Part shown: positions 25,862-33,513 of the stretch, one piece after another | How positions within the stretch are numbered: position 1 is the first letter of the stretch | Layout: every line of letters starts with the position of its first letter | Source: Actinoplanes sichuanensis | GTDB lineage: Bacteria; Actinomycetota; Actinomycetes; Mycobacteriales; Micromonosporaceae | Direction of reading: 5' to 3' | NCBI RefSeq assembly: GCF_033097365.1 | Contig: NZ_AP028461.1 | Span: 6,882,001-6,946,000, forward strand | Length of the DNA: 64,000 bases | Made by a program: the position numbers and the translations under genes | Notes under the pieces: generated by a model | Told to the model about the DNA's origin: nothing | Seen by the model: the letters and a program-made list of their open reading frames with translations, nothing else | The model's database searches: none

Positions 25862-26841
25862 GCCGCCACCTCGACGTCGATCTCGTTCCAGGTCATCGCG
25901 TGCGACATCGCGACGAGCACCCGCCGGCTGCCGGTGAAGGACTCCCGGCCGTGCGACATCAGCAGGTTGTCGACGATCAGCACGTCGTGGGCCTGCCACC
26001 GCTCGGCGGCCCGGATCGGCTGTTCGGCCTCGCGGATCAGGTCGACGGTCTCGGCCGGGATCGGTGTGCCGTCACCGAACTGGACCTGCTTCGGGAACAT
26101 CTCCGGGGCGAGCACCCGGCCGAGACCCTCGCGCAGGTCCCGCGGCAGGGAGGCCGGGTGGAACGCGACGACCTGGTTGAACCAGCACTCCTCGCCGGTG
26201 TCCGGGTGGCGGACCAGCGCGGGCCGCACGGTGCTGGTCTGCACCACCCCGCCGGGCAGCCAGTCGATCGTGGTGTCCCGGCTCGCGCACCACGCCTCGG
26301 CCTCGGCCCGGTCCTCGGTGCCGAACGCCTGCTGCCACTTGAGGCCGATCCGTGGGTGGTAGGTCCGCACGTACCGGACGCCCGACTTACGCAGCCGGTC
26401 GACCAGGTCCTCGGGCAGCACGGCGACCAGCGCCCGGGTGTCGACGAGCGGGGTGGCGCCCCCGGTCGCGGCGGCGACGGCGCAGCCGAAGTAGAGGTAG
26501 CGCGGCCAGTCCGCCCCGTAGCAGGCTTCGTTGTGCTGCTCGATGACCTCGGCCGGCGGGTAGTCGGTGGAGGTGTAGACCCGGCCGCCGACCTCGGTCC
26601 GCGGGGTCGCGGCGTCGTGGTATTGGAGGGGCTCGCCGCCCATCGCCCGGACCATCGCGTCGAGCCGTTCCGCGCTGCCCGGCGCGAACCCGCGGAAGAG
26701 CACCGCGCCCACGTCACGCAGCCGGGCCGTGAGGTCGTCGCGGTTGGCCGCGATGACCTCGGCGAGGTCGGCCGACGGGCGGGCCGACAGCTGCTCGGGT
26801 CGCTGGATCAGGGGATAGCGCAGATGCGCGGGCAGAACCAT
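25858..26841 (-). CDS. SyrP-like Fe(II)/2-oxoglutarate-dependent hydroxylase
   Basis: 327 residues of the TauD/SyrP family. Metal ligands: HNE (about 102) as the HxD/E pair, and the distal His in MSHGRESF (about 295), followed by the 2-oxoglutarate-binding Arg (GSRR). Family members such as SyrP beta-hydroxylate amino acids, often aspartate, while tethered to a carrier domain. The gene lies immediately upstream of, and overlaps by 4 nt, the A-T gene, its likely partner. ATG at 26841 is preferred to GTG 26862, because AAAGGTGA sits just before the ATG. Substrate identity is inference. Confidence 0.88.
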   Translation of the reverse strand: MVLPAHLRYPLIQRPEQLSARPSADLAEVIAANRDDLTARLRDVGAVLFRGFAPGSAERLDAMVRAMGGEPLQYHDAATPRTEVGGRVYTSTDYPPAEVIEQHNEACYGADWPRYLYFGCAVAAATGGATPLVDTRALVAVLPEDLVDRLRKSGVRYVRTYHPRIGLKWQQAFGTEDRAEAEAWCASRDTTIDWLPGGVVQTSTVRPALVRHPDTGEECWFNQVVAFHPASLPRDLREGLGRVLAPEMFPKQVQFGDGTPIPAETVDLIREAEQPIRAAERWQAHDVLIVDNLLMSHGRESFTGSRRVLVAMSHAMTWNEIDVEVAA

Positions 26842-26923
26842 GGGGTCACCTTTCGCGGGCACGCGGGCATGGTGGGGTGCGCCGGCCGGTGATGGCGCCG
26901 GTCGGGTGGAGGGCTTGCGCGGG

Positions 26924-28870
26924 TCAGATCACGTCGGCGGGCGCGCTGCGGTGCCCGGCGTCGCGTACCCGCCGGTGGTCGAGGGGCCGCACGGCCTCCT
27001 CGGGGCGCAGCACGACGGCGGCCTCGGCGAGATCCGCCAGGGGGCGGAATCCCATGAGGTCGGTGCAGGTCAGTCCGCCCAGCCCGGCGTCGGCCAGCTC
27101 GGCCAGGACCCGGGTCACGTCGGCGGTCCGGCCGCCCTGGAGCAGGTAGGGCTCGGACGCGGTCCAGGTGATGTCCGGCCGGATGCGGCCCAGCGCCGCC
27201 TCGACCGCCAGCTCCCGCACGGTGTCGAAGGGCCGGCGGTCGGGTTCGCGGCCGTCGGAGCGGGTGGCCGGCGCGGCCGGGTCGCCCGCCCGGGTCACTA
27301 CGAACATGTCCGGCACGACACCGCCGGGCAGCGCGGTGAGAGCGCCGGCGAGGTGGCAGCGGAGCCCGAAGGCGGTCAGTCCGGGTCGGGCCGCCACATG
27401 CAGGGTGAGCGAGCCGTCCCGCTCCACCTCGACCTCGGCCGCGGTGACCGCCGGGTGGCGGGTCGCCGCGTCGACGAGGGCGTCGAGGTGGATCCAGGAG
27501 CCGTCCCGGCGCACCCAGTCGGTGCCCCGTTTGAGGATCGGCGTGTCCGCCGCGTCGAGCAGTTCGCCGACCGTGTGGCCCGGGTGTGCGGCGGCGACCT
27601 CGAGGAACCTGTGCACGGCCGAGATCAGGCCGGTCGCCGTCTCCGGCTCGACCAGGGCGGCGTCGAACCGCACGGCCGACCGGACCTCGGGTCCGGCGAC
27701 CGAGACCACGAACTCGAACGGGTCGCCGAGGTCGTGCTCGATGGCGGTCACCGACCAGCCGGCCGACGACACGGAGCCGTCACCGGCCGGCGCGCCGCCG
27801 GAGGTGAAGTTGAAGGACGGCATCACCGAGACGTTGCGCCCTGACCGGAATTGTTCACGCACCCGACCGTCGGTGAAGTCGTCGAAATCGTAGCGGCCGA
27901 AGCGGTAGGTATCGAGAAGTGCTTTCTGAGCGCGCTGCATGAACGTGCGGACGGGCTCGTCGAGACCATTTTCGATCACCACCGGAATGGTCTGGTACAG
28001 ACATCCGACACTGTCCGCCTGATCTGGGCTGAAACGGTTCGAGGAATACACGTTCACGGCCGTCCGGGTGTTGTCCAGGAATCGTCCGAGAACTGCCGCG
28101 TACGCACCCAGGAACACCGCCGAGACCGGCACTTCCCACTGCCGGGCCAGCCGCTCGCAGGCGGCCGCGCCGGGGCTGCTGAGCAGGCCCTCGGTCGGTA
28201 GCGGGCCGGGCACCGGACCGGCCGCGACGGGCAGGGTGGTGGTCGGCATCGACGCGGCGACGGCGGCCCAGCGGCGCAGTGACGCGCCGCTCTGCCGGCG
28301 GCCGGACGGAGCCGCCTGCAGGGCCGCGTCGGCCAGCGGCCCGGTCAGCCGCGGCATCGGTGCCGGCGCACCCCGGAGCACGGCGGCCAGGTGCCTGCCG
28401 TATGACCGTTCCAGTACCTGACGTGCGGTTCCGTCGATGCTGATGTGGTGGATGATCAGCGCCAGCCAGCGGGGCCGCACGCCGCTCACGACGAGCACGG
28501 CGCGGATCGGCGGCGTGACGTCGAGGTCGAGGTCCCGCTGCAGGACCCGCCCGACGAACGCCTCGGCGGCCGCCTGCTCGTCCGGTGCGCCGGCCACGTC
28601 GCAGCGCACCACGGGCACCGCGAACTCCGGCACGACGACCTGGACCGGCACTCGCCCGGCAGCCACCGGGTAGTAGGTCCGCAGGCCCTTGTACTCGTCG
28701 GCCAACCGGTACAACGCCTTCACGGAATCGTCGATCCCGGCATTCTCCGGAATCGGCCAATAGGTGAGGACATTGTTGCGCCAGCGCCGACCGGCCGGCG
28801 TCGAACGGTAGAGATGCCAATGCATTTTCTGCGCCCACGTGAGTGGCGCCGTCTCGATCTGCAAGCTCAT
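26924..28870 (-). CDS. Condensation domain protein with decayed A and T remnants
   Basis: 648 residues, first gene of the NRPS operon. Residues 1-460 are a condensation domain with intact HHISIDG (about 142). Residues about 470-545 look like only the C-terminal lid of an A domain (G-x-x-I-x-L then HPAV, then a PxxVVPDMFVV stretch), with no A1-A7 core. Residues about 550-625 resemble a T domain, but the GGxS motif is GGRT (YLLQGGRTADVTRVL), so the phosphopantetheine Ser is Thr. The protein therefore cannot activate or carry an amino acid. Its C domain may use a donor acyl group from elsewhere, for example the PUFA-like ACPs, in lipoinitiation. Start ATG has GGGGGGAA upstream. 82 nt separate it from the hydroxylase gene. 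Confidence 0.82.
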   Translation of the reverse strand: MSLQIETAPLTWAQKMHWHLYRSTPAGRRWRNNVLTYWPIPENAGIDDSVKALYRLADEYKGLRTYYPVAAGRVPVQVVVPEFAVPVVRCDVAGAPDEQAAAEAFVGRVLQRDLDLDVTPPIRAVLVVSGVRPRWLALIIHHISIDGTARQVLERSYGRHLAAVLRGAPAPMPRLTGPLADAALQAAPSGRRQSGASLRRWAAVAASMPTTTLPVAAGPVPGPLPTEGLLSSPGAAACERLARQWEVPVSAVFLGAYAAVLGRFLDNTRTAVNVYSSNRFSPDQADSVGCLYQTIPVVIENGLDEPVRTFMQRAQKALLDTYRFGRYDFDDFTDGRVREQFRSGRNVSVMPSFNFTSGGAPAGDGSVSSAGWSVTAIEHDLGDPFEFVVSVAGPEVRSAVRFDAALVEPETATGLISAVHRFLEVAAAHPGHTVGELLDAADTPILKRGTDWVRRDGSWIHLDALVDAATRHPAVTAAEVEVERDGSLTLHVAARPGLTAFGLRCHLAGALTALPGGVVPDMFVVTRAGDPAAPATRSDGREPDRRPFDTVRELAVEAALGRIRPDITWTASEPYLLQGGRTADVTRVLAELADAGLGGLTCTDLMGFRPLADLAEAAVVLRPEEAVRPLDHRRVRDAGHRSAPADVI

Positions 28871-29025
28871 GACGAGTTCCCCCCGAGAACCGTAGTCGTC
28901 CGGAACCGTAACAGCCGCCGAGACGGTGCACAGCCCTGGCAAACCGGTATGGCGAGTAGACGCCATCATCAATGCGTGACTGTGTACGGTGTCGTTCACG
29001 AACCGGCTCTGAGCGGGGAGAACGG
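28871..29025 (-). promoter_or_regulatory. Presumed promoter/leader region of NRPS operon
   Basis: 155 nt between the first NRPS-operon gene and the terminator of the next unit. It is the only intergenic space large enough to hold the operon promoter. I could not identify a convincing -35/-10 pair or operator, only the strong RBS at its end. Confidence 0.4.
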
Positions 29026-29063
29026 ACACGGCTCCGAGCGGATGGGTCCGCTCGGAGCCGTGT
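29026..29063 (-). terminator. Perfect 15-bp stem-loop terminator
   Basis: Arms 29026-29040 and 29049-29063 are exact inverted complements with an 8-nt loop, 11 nt after the stop of the minus-strand gene at 29075. There is no U-run, as is common in actinobacteria. It insulates the NRPS promoter from upstream transcription. Confidence 0.75.
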
Positions 29064-29074
29064 GTGGACGACCG

Positions 29075-29581
29075 CTATCCGGTCCGTCTGATCCGGACCC
29101 GGAGCTCCTCCGGGCCGTCCGTGGTGCGCGCCTCGATCGACGATCCGGGTTGCTCCGGGCCGACGGCGTGGATGTCACCGTCGACGGTGATCGCGCAGGT
29201 GCGCCAGTTGTACCGGTACTCCACCCGGTGCACGCCGGGCGGTAGTACCTGGACCTCGTACGGGACGTCCGGCGCGATCGGGTGCCATTCGCCGCGGCGT
29301 ACGGTGATCTCGCCGGACGGGAAGCTGGCCTCGATCAGCTCCTGCACCCGCTGGCGGGTACCGAGCCCGGTCTCGTCGGCGATCTGGTCCTTGGTGGTCG
29401 AACGGGCCATCTCGGCGAGGGCCCGGCCACGCCTGCGCCGGATCAGATCGGCGAGCGCGTCGAAAGTGGCCTGTTCCCTGGTGAGCAACATGTACCGCAG
29501 AGCCGGGTCGGGTTCGTCGAGGACCTCCGCGCAGTACAGCTGGAGGAGGGTTTCGATCTCGTCGTTTCCCGAAGTCGCCAC
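29075..29581 (-). CDS. Conserved hypothetical protein, helix-turn-helix-like centre
   Basis: 168 residues, no family recognised. The N-terminal half is helical and charged (a GRALAEM..TKDQIADETGLGTRQRVQELI stretch that could be a winged-helix recognition region). The C-terminal half is beta-rich, with YRYNWRTCAITVDG. GTG start. It may be a small regulator, but no target is apparent. It sits between a terminator and the phospholipase gene and is probably a single-gene unit. Confidence 0.65.
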   Translation of the reverse strand: MATSGNDEIETLLQLYCAEVLDEPDPALRYMLLTREQATFDALADLIRRRRGRALAEMARSTTKDQIADETGLGTRQRVQELIEASFPSGEITVRRGEWHPIAPDVPYEVQVLPPGVHRVEYRYNWRTCAITVDGDIHAVGPEQPGSSIEARTTDGPEELRVRIRRTG

Positions 29582-29625
29582 GACACGGTGACCCTAGGCA
29601 CCCGCCGTGTGACGCGCAACCCCGG

Positions 29626-30408
29626 CTAGTTGTCGTCGCCGAACGCGGTCACCGCCGCCCAGTACACGGCGGCCACGCTGAGGCAGCTGGAGCGGCCCGG
29701 GCCGGAGGTCGGGTAAGCGAAATTGCAGTTGTTGCCGAGGTGCTGGTAGAGCGTGTTGTCACAGTTCAGCTTGTTGTCGCCGGGCGCCTCGTAGCACATG
29801 TCGTGCCGGGCGCAGGGGCCGCGGAAGTCGGCCGAGAGGTAGGAGTCGGGCGAGCTGGTGCAGTAGTCGTGCAGGCTGCCGAGCGACGGATTGTAGACAT
29901 AACCGGCCGGCACGGTGATCTTGGTGACCGCGGCGGCGGCCACCCCGGCGCGCGGGGCCGAGACCGGGTTGAAGCTGGGCAGCAGCACCGTCAGCGGGTA
30001 GGCGATCGTGTCGTCGGCCGGGACGGACTGGACCAGATCGGTGCCGTCGATCCGGTACGAGCCGGTCACCACCCGGCCTTCGGCGTCGACGGCGTAGGGC
30101 GCGTCGTATCCGCCGACCACCTTCCCGGCCGCGTTCCGGACGACCACCTCACCGGAGAACGACGCGACCGGGTCCGACGAACGGGCCGGGCTGAGGCTTC
30201 CGCCGGGCGGGACGGCGGCCGCGATCCGGTACGAGTCCGGTGCGTCCGGTCCCTTGACCACGACCGGGGGCAGCCCGTCGGCCGGGACCTCACTGACCAC
30301 CACGACCCTGCCGTCGCCCGGCGCGGCCTGGGCCGACGTCCCGAGCGGGCTCATCACCAGCACCGCGGCCGCCGCGCCGGCCAGGAGCAGCCTGAATTTC
30401 GTTTTCAT
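29626..30408 (-). CDS. Secreted prokaryotic phospholipase A2-like protein
   Basis: 260 residues. N-terminal signal peptide (Lys-containing start, hydrophobic core, cleavage near SAQAA). The C-terminal third is a bacterial/fungal phospholipase A2 domain with the catalytic His-Asp dyad in GPCARHDMCYE (about 201) and paired cysteines before and after it. It should hydrolyse the sn-2 ester of phospholipids outside the cell. Residues 30-150, before the catalytic domain, are of unknown function and could be a propeptide. ATG start. The upstream region is AT-richer than its surroundings. Confidence 0.85.
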   Translation of the reverse strand: MKTKFRLLLAGAAAAVLVMSPLGTSAQAAPGDGRVVVVSEVPADGLPPVVVKGPDAPDSYRIAAAVPPGGSLSPARSSDPVASFSGEVVVRNAAGKVVGGYDAPYAVDAEGRVVTGSYRIDGTDLVQSVPADDTIAYPLTVLLPSFNPVSAPRAGVAAAAVTKITVPAGYVYNPSLGSLHDYCTSSPDSYLSADFRGPCARHDMCYEAPGDNKLNCDNTLYQHLGNNCNFAYPTSGPGRSSCLSVAAVYWAAVTAFGDDN

Positions 30409-31199
30409 GCAGCATTCCCCGCTTCTCGAGGTAGTGAGAAATTAGAGGCGAAACGGTTATGTCGAATTCGCCATGACTCGATTACGAGCCCTCAGAAATA
30501 GTCGTCCGCGAATGTCAGCGGCAACTGCAACGGAAGCTAACATGAGCCGTCGGCGCCGTCGACCCCGGTTCGCTCGACCAGGGCGCGAACAATGTGGAAT
30601 CGGACCTTCCGGTTATCCTGGAGCAGGGCCTTGACCAGGCATTACCACAGGCCCGACGACCTGTGGGGCTACCCGCGAGTAGGCGGCGACAACTCGCCAG
30701 GCGGCTGTTCCGGAACCTGCGAATCAGCATCGCAAAGCATGATCATGAATTGTTCGACGCTTTCCCAGGGCCACTCGCGAAGGATTCCGTAAGCCCGGCC
30801 CGATGGTCGTTGCGAAGCCAATCAGCCGCAGGGTACGGTGACCCGCAGTCCACTCTGGAGCGCGGACTGCACCTTTGCGTGCCCGCGGCTCCCCACGGTG
30901 GGTCAACGGGATGTTCTACACGGGGACAACGCGAATCGAACGGACGTGACCGTCCGCGCCCGGCCATTGCTGCGCCCGAGCGGCGTGAGCGATCCGTGCC
31001 GCGGTGCGGGCGGCCGTCACTTCGCGCTCCCCAGAGAGGGGGACGCCGGCACCCAGCCGAACGATCTCGAGCTTCTCCGACGCCCGGCGCGGAGGCACAC
31101 CACGCGCCGCGGCGTGGATTGTCAGTCACCAGCACTGTCCAGCCGACATCGCACCGCTGTACGGAACTGCGAATCATCCACGTGAGGAGATGACTGAAC
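30409..31199. other. 791-bp gap, lower GC, no intact gene
   Basis: No convincing intact coding region is visible. The stretch near 30410-30830 is noticeably AT-richer than its neighbours and holds the gene relic at 30537-30821. The right part (about 30900-31190) should contain the promoter of the lasso cluster, but I see no clear consensus. A GAGGAG ribosome-binding site lies at 31184-31189. Confidence 0.6.
30537..30821 (-). pseudogene. Probable decayed gene fragment of unknown family
   Basis: One minus-strand frame reads as protein-like segments interrupted by two in-frame stops: AYGILREWPWESVEQFMIML, then after the stops LVKALLQDNRKVRF followed by HIVRALVERTG. Amphipathic, helix-like composition and no intact start-to-stop frame suggest a relic. 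The family is not recognised, and chance similarity to protein is possible. Confidence 0.35.
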
Positions 31200-31343
31200 G
31201 TGAAGCGCAAGGACGCCTACGAACGTCCGGCCCTGGCGAAGGCCGGGACGTTCCGGAAGCACACCGCCGGATCGATCAACCCGTTCTGCAGCAGGGAGAA
31301 CTGGTGGTCGGTCAAGCCGTACGCCGGAGGCTGCGTCGGCTGA
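31200..31343 (+). CDS. Lasso peptide precursor 1
   Basis: 47 residues. The leader has the lasso recognition motif YxxPxLxxxGxFxxxT (YERPALAKAGTFRKHT), followed by A-G and a core ending PYAGGCVG. GTG start with GAGGAG (31184-31189) 10 nt upstream; the ATG at 31190 is in another frame. If cleavage follows the usual Thr at -2, the core is G1...C7...E10...C22, which needs a 10-residue ring. If it starts one residue later, it is S1 with E9 as ring acceptor and Cys at 6 and 21, matching the spacing of class III lasso peptides. Two cysteines suggest a ring-tail disulfide. It is too short for normal gene callers. Confidence 0.88.
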   Translation: MKRKDAYERPALAKAGTFRKHTAGSINPFCSRENWWSVKPYAGGCVG

Positions 31344-31355
31344 CGACGTAGCACC

Positions 31356-31426
31356 GCGGCCGGGTCGCGGGCTCCACATCGGCGCCGGGCACCGCAGGCC
31401 GGGCGCCGGGCTCGCGGCCCGACCGC
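31356..31426 (+). promoter_or_regulatory. Intercistronic stem-loop between lasso precursor genes
   Basis: Imperfect 17-bp stem (31356-31372 with 31410-31426: one mismatch, two G-U pairs) around a GC-rich loop that can fold further. It may protect the precursor mRNA or partly terminate transcription, allowing different levels of the two precursors. Confidence 0.5.
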
Positions 31427-31460
31427 ACCCACGGCTCATCCACCTTCGAAAGGAACAGGC

Positions 31461-31592
31461 ATGAACAAGAAGTCCCGGTACGAGCGTCCGGCCCTGGTTC
31501 GGGCGGGCCGGTTCGGCACGATGACCGCCGGCACCATCCGCGGCTGCGCGAAGGAGCTCATCTTCGCCCGTCCGCCGTACCTCTGCAGCTGA
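31461..31592 (+). CDS. Lasso peptide precursor 2 (class III-like core)
   Basis: 43 residues. Leader YERPALVRAGRFGTMTA carries the same YxxPxLxxxGxF motif and Thr at -2. Predicted core GTIRGCAKELIFARPPYLCS: Gly1, ring acceptor Glu9, Cys6 and Cys19. These positions equal those of BI-32169, the class III prototype (Gly1-Asp9 ring, Cys6-Cys19 disulfide), although the sequence otherwise differs. ATG start with AAAGGA 6 nt upstream. 117 nt after precursor 1 and sharing its leader residues, so both are probably processed by the same enzymes. Confidence 0.92.
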   Translation: MNKKSRYERPALVRAGRFGTMTAGTIRGCAKELIFARPPYLCS

Positions 31593-31615
31593 ATCCGTCA
31601 GTAACCCGCGGATGC

Positions 31616-31652
31616 GGGGTGGTGATCGCCGGTCGCCGGCGGTCACCGCCCC
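31616..31652 (+). terminator. Attenuator-like hairpin before lasso cyclase gene
   Basis: 17-bp stem with two G-U pairs (31616-31632 with 31636-31652) and a 3-nt loop, located between precursor 2 and the processing genes. Lasso operons commonly carry such partial terminators, so that precursor mRNA exceeds enzyme mRNA. No U-run. Confidence 0.65.
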
Positions 31653-31677
31653 ACCGCGACGAGAGGGTGCCACTTCG

Positions 31678-33513
31678 ATGGTTGACGTCATGTTCGACGC
31701 GGGGCTGTCCTGGTTCGTCGTCCTGCCCGACAGCGATCCGGCCGACGCCCGCGCGGAGGCCGTCCGGCAGCGTGTTCCCGGACTCGACCGGGTCACCCAC
31801 GCGTCCGGGCGGACATGGCTGCTCGGACGCTGGGCACCGGCCGAGACGGTGGTCGCCCGGTTCGGCGACCGGAGTCTCGCCGTGCTCGGCGAACACCGGC
31901 TGACCACCCGCGACCTGTCCGGTCTCGGCAGCACCGCCCGGGACGCCGCCGCGCTGTGCGACTCGGTGCGCGGCGAACCCGGCAGTTTCCACGTGCTCGC
32001 CGCCACTGCGGACGGGATCGCCGCGCACGGCACCCTGTCCGGATACCGGCGGCTCTTCTTCGGCCAGGCCGGGTCGGTGCCGGTCGCCGGCGACCGGGCC
32101 GACGTGGTGGCCGAGCTGACCGGCGCCGACGTCGACGAGGAACGCCTCGCCGTACGGATGCTGCTCCCGGTCGCACCGTGGCCGCTGTTCTGGCAGCCGG
32201 TGTGGCGGGGCGTCGAAGCGGTCCGGCCGGACGAGCGCCTGCTGCTGACCGTCGGCGGCGCACCACGCACGGCCCGCCGCTGGCAGCCGCCGCCGATGGA
32301 CCGCAGCCTGGCCGGAGCCGGCGCCCTCCTGCGCGACGCCCTGACCGCCGCGGTCCACACCCGGACCGCCGCCGGCGGGGTGGTCGCCAGCGACCTCAGC
32401 GGACTCGACTCGACGGCGCTCTGCTGCCTGGCCGCCCGCTCCGAGGCCGCGGTCGTCGCCCTGACCTGCGTGACCGACGACCCGCTCGACAACGACCTGC
32501 CCTGGGCGGTTCGCACGGCGGAGGCGCTCGGCACCGTCGTCCACGACGTGATCCCGCCCGAGGAGTTCCCGTCGCCGTACGGCGGACTCGACGCGGCCGC
32601 CGACCGGTTCGACGAACCGACCACCGCGGTGATCTACCGGGGCACCTTCCTGGCCCTGTCCCGGCGCGCCCTCGGGCACGGCGCCCGGCTGCGGTTCAGC
32701 GGTTTCGGCGGCGACGAGCTGCTGATCGCCGACCCCGCCCTGCAACTGACGATGCTCCGCACCCATCCGCGGACCGCGATCCGGCACCTGCGGCACCTGC
32801 GCCGGGCCCTGCGCTGGACCCGGCGTGAGGTGCTGGCCGCCGCCACCGACCGGCGCGCTTACCGGGCGTGGATGTCGTCGCTCGCCGCCGGGCTCGGCAC
32901 GTCGGCGCCGACGGTCCACCGGCCGGTCCTCGGCTGGGGCCCGCCCGCGCACGTCGCGCCGTGGGTGTCCGGCGACGCCGTGGCCGTGCTCCGCCGCATC
33001 CTGCGGGAACAGGGCGAACACGTCAGCGGGCTGGCCGGCGACGGCGGCGAGCACGGCCGGTTGGCGGCGCTGTACCTCGGTGCGGCGATGAACCGGCACC
33101 TGGCCCAGATGACCCGCGGCGCCGGACTGCCGCTGGCCGTGCCGTTCTTCGACGACCACGTCGTCGAGGCGTGCCTGGCCGCGCGGCTGCCCGACGTCAC
33201 CGGGCCCCGGCACTACAAGCCTCTGCTCGGCGAGGCGATGCGCGGCATCGTCCCGGCTGCGTCGCTGGCCCGGCGGGACAAGGCCGAGACCACGATCGTG
33301 GCCAACCGGAGCGCCGTCGACCACCGCGAGCAGCTGCTGACGCTGGCCGACGACTCACGGCTGGCCCAGCGGGGCCTGATCGACCCGGCGACGGTACGCA
33401 CCATCCTGCGCTCCCCCACCGAGCGGACCTGGTTCGACTTCGACCAGACGATCGCCTGCGAGACGTGGTTACGGGGCGTCGAGACCACCGCACCCATGAG
33501 GGGAGTTCGATGA
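31678..33513 (+). CDS. Lasso peptide macrolactam synthetase (asparagine synthetase-like, C protein)
   Basis: 611 residues. N-terminal Ntn-like domain without the catalytic Cys2, C-terminal asparagine-synthetase domain with PPi-loop SDLSGLDST (about 241) and downstream FSGFGGDEL. It adenylates the side-chain carboxylate of the core Glu and joins it to the new N-terminus, closing the ring. ATG 31678 with GAGAGGG upstream. The reading frame is open 22 codons earlier, but those lie in the hairpin. It overlaps the B1 gene by 4 nt. Confidence 0.95.
   Translation: MVDVMFDAGLSWFVVLPDSDPADARAEAVRQRVPGLDRVTHASGRTWLLGRWAPAETVVARFGDRSLAVLGEHRLTTRDLSGLGSTARDAAALCDSVRGEPGSFHVLAATADGIAAHGTLSGYRRLFFGQAGSVPVAGDRADVVAELTGADVDEERLAVRMLLPVAPWPLFWQPVWRGVEAVRPDERLLLTVGGAPRTARRWQPPPMDRSLAGAGALLRDALTAAVHTRTAAGGVVASDLSGLDSTALCCLAARSEAAVVALTCVTDDPLDNDLPWAVRTAEALGTVVHDVIPPEEFPSPYGGLDAAADRFDEPTTAVIYRGTFLALSRRALGHGARLRFSGFGGDELLIADPALQLTMLRTHPRTAIRHLRHLRRALRWTRREVLAAATDRRAYRAWMSSLAAGLGTSAPTVHRPVLGWGPPAHVAPWVSGDAVAVLRRILREQGEHVSGLAGDGGEHGRLAALYLGAAMNRHLAQMTRGAGLPLAVPFFDDHVVEACLAARLPDVTGPRHYKPLLGEAMRGIVPAASLARRDKAETTIVANRSAVDHREQLLTLADDSRLAQRGLIDPATVRTILRSPTERTWFDFDQTIACETWLRGVETTAPMRGVR

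Noticed and set aside
1..28870. Thioesterase or terminal reductase for product release
   Set aside because: Searched for GxSxG-type TE or C-terminal R domains after the T domains; none found in the window.
30594..31193. 199-codon plus-strand frame before the lasso cluster
   Set aside because: Arg/Pro-rich composition, no RBS and no recognisable fold; more likely non-coding.
31190..31351. ATG at 31190 as start of a plus-strand gene
   Set aside because: Its frame gives no protein-like sequence, while GTG 31200 gives a complete lasso precursor with a correctly spaced RBS.
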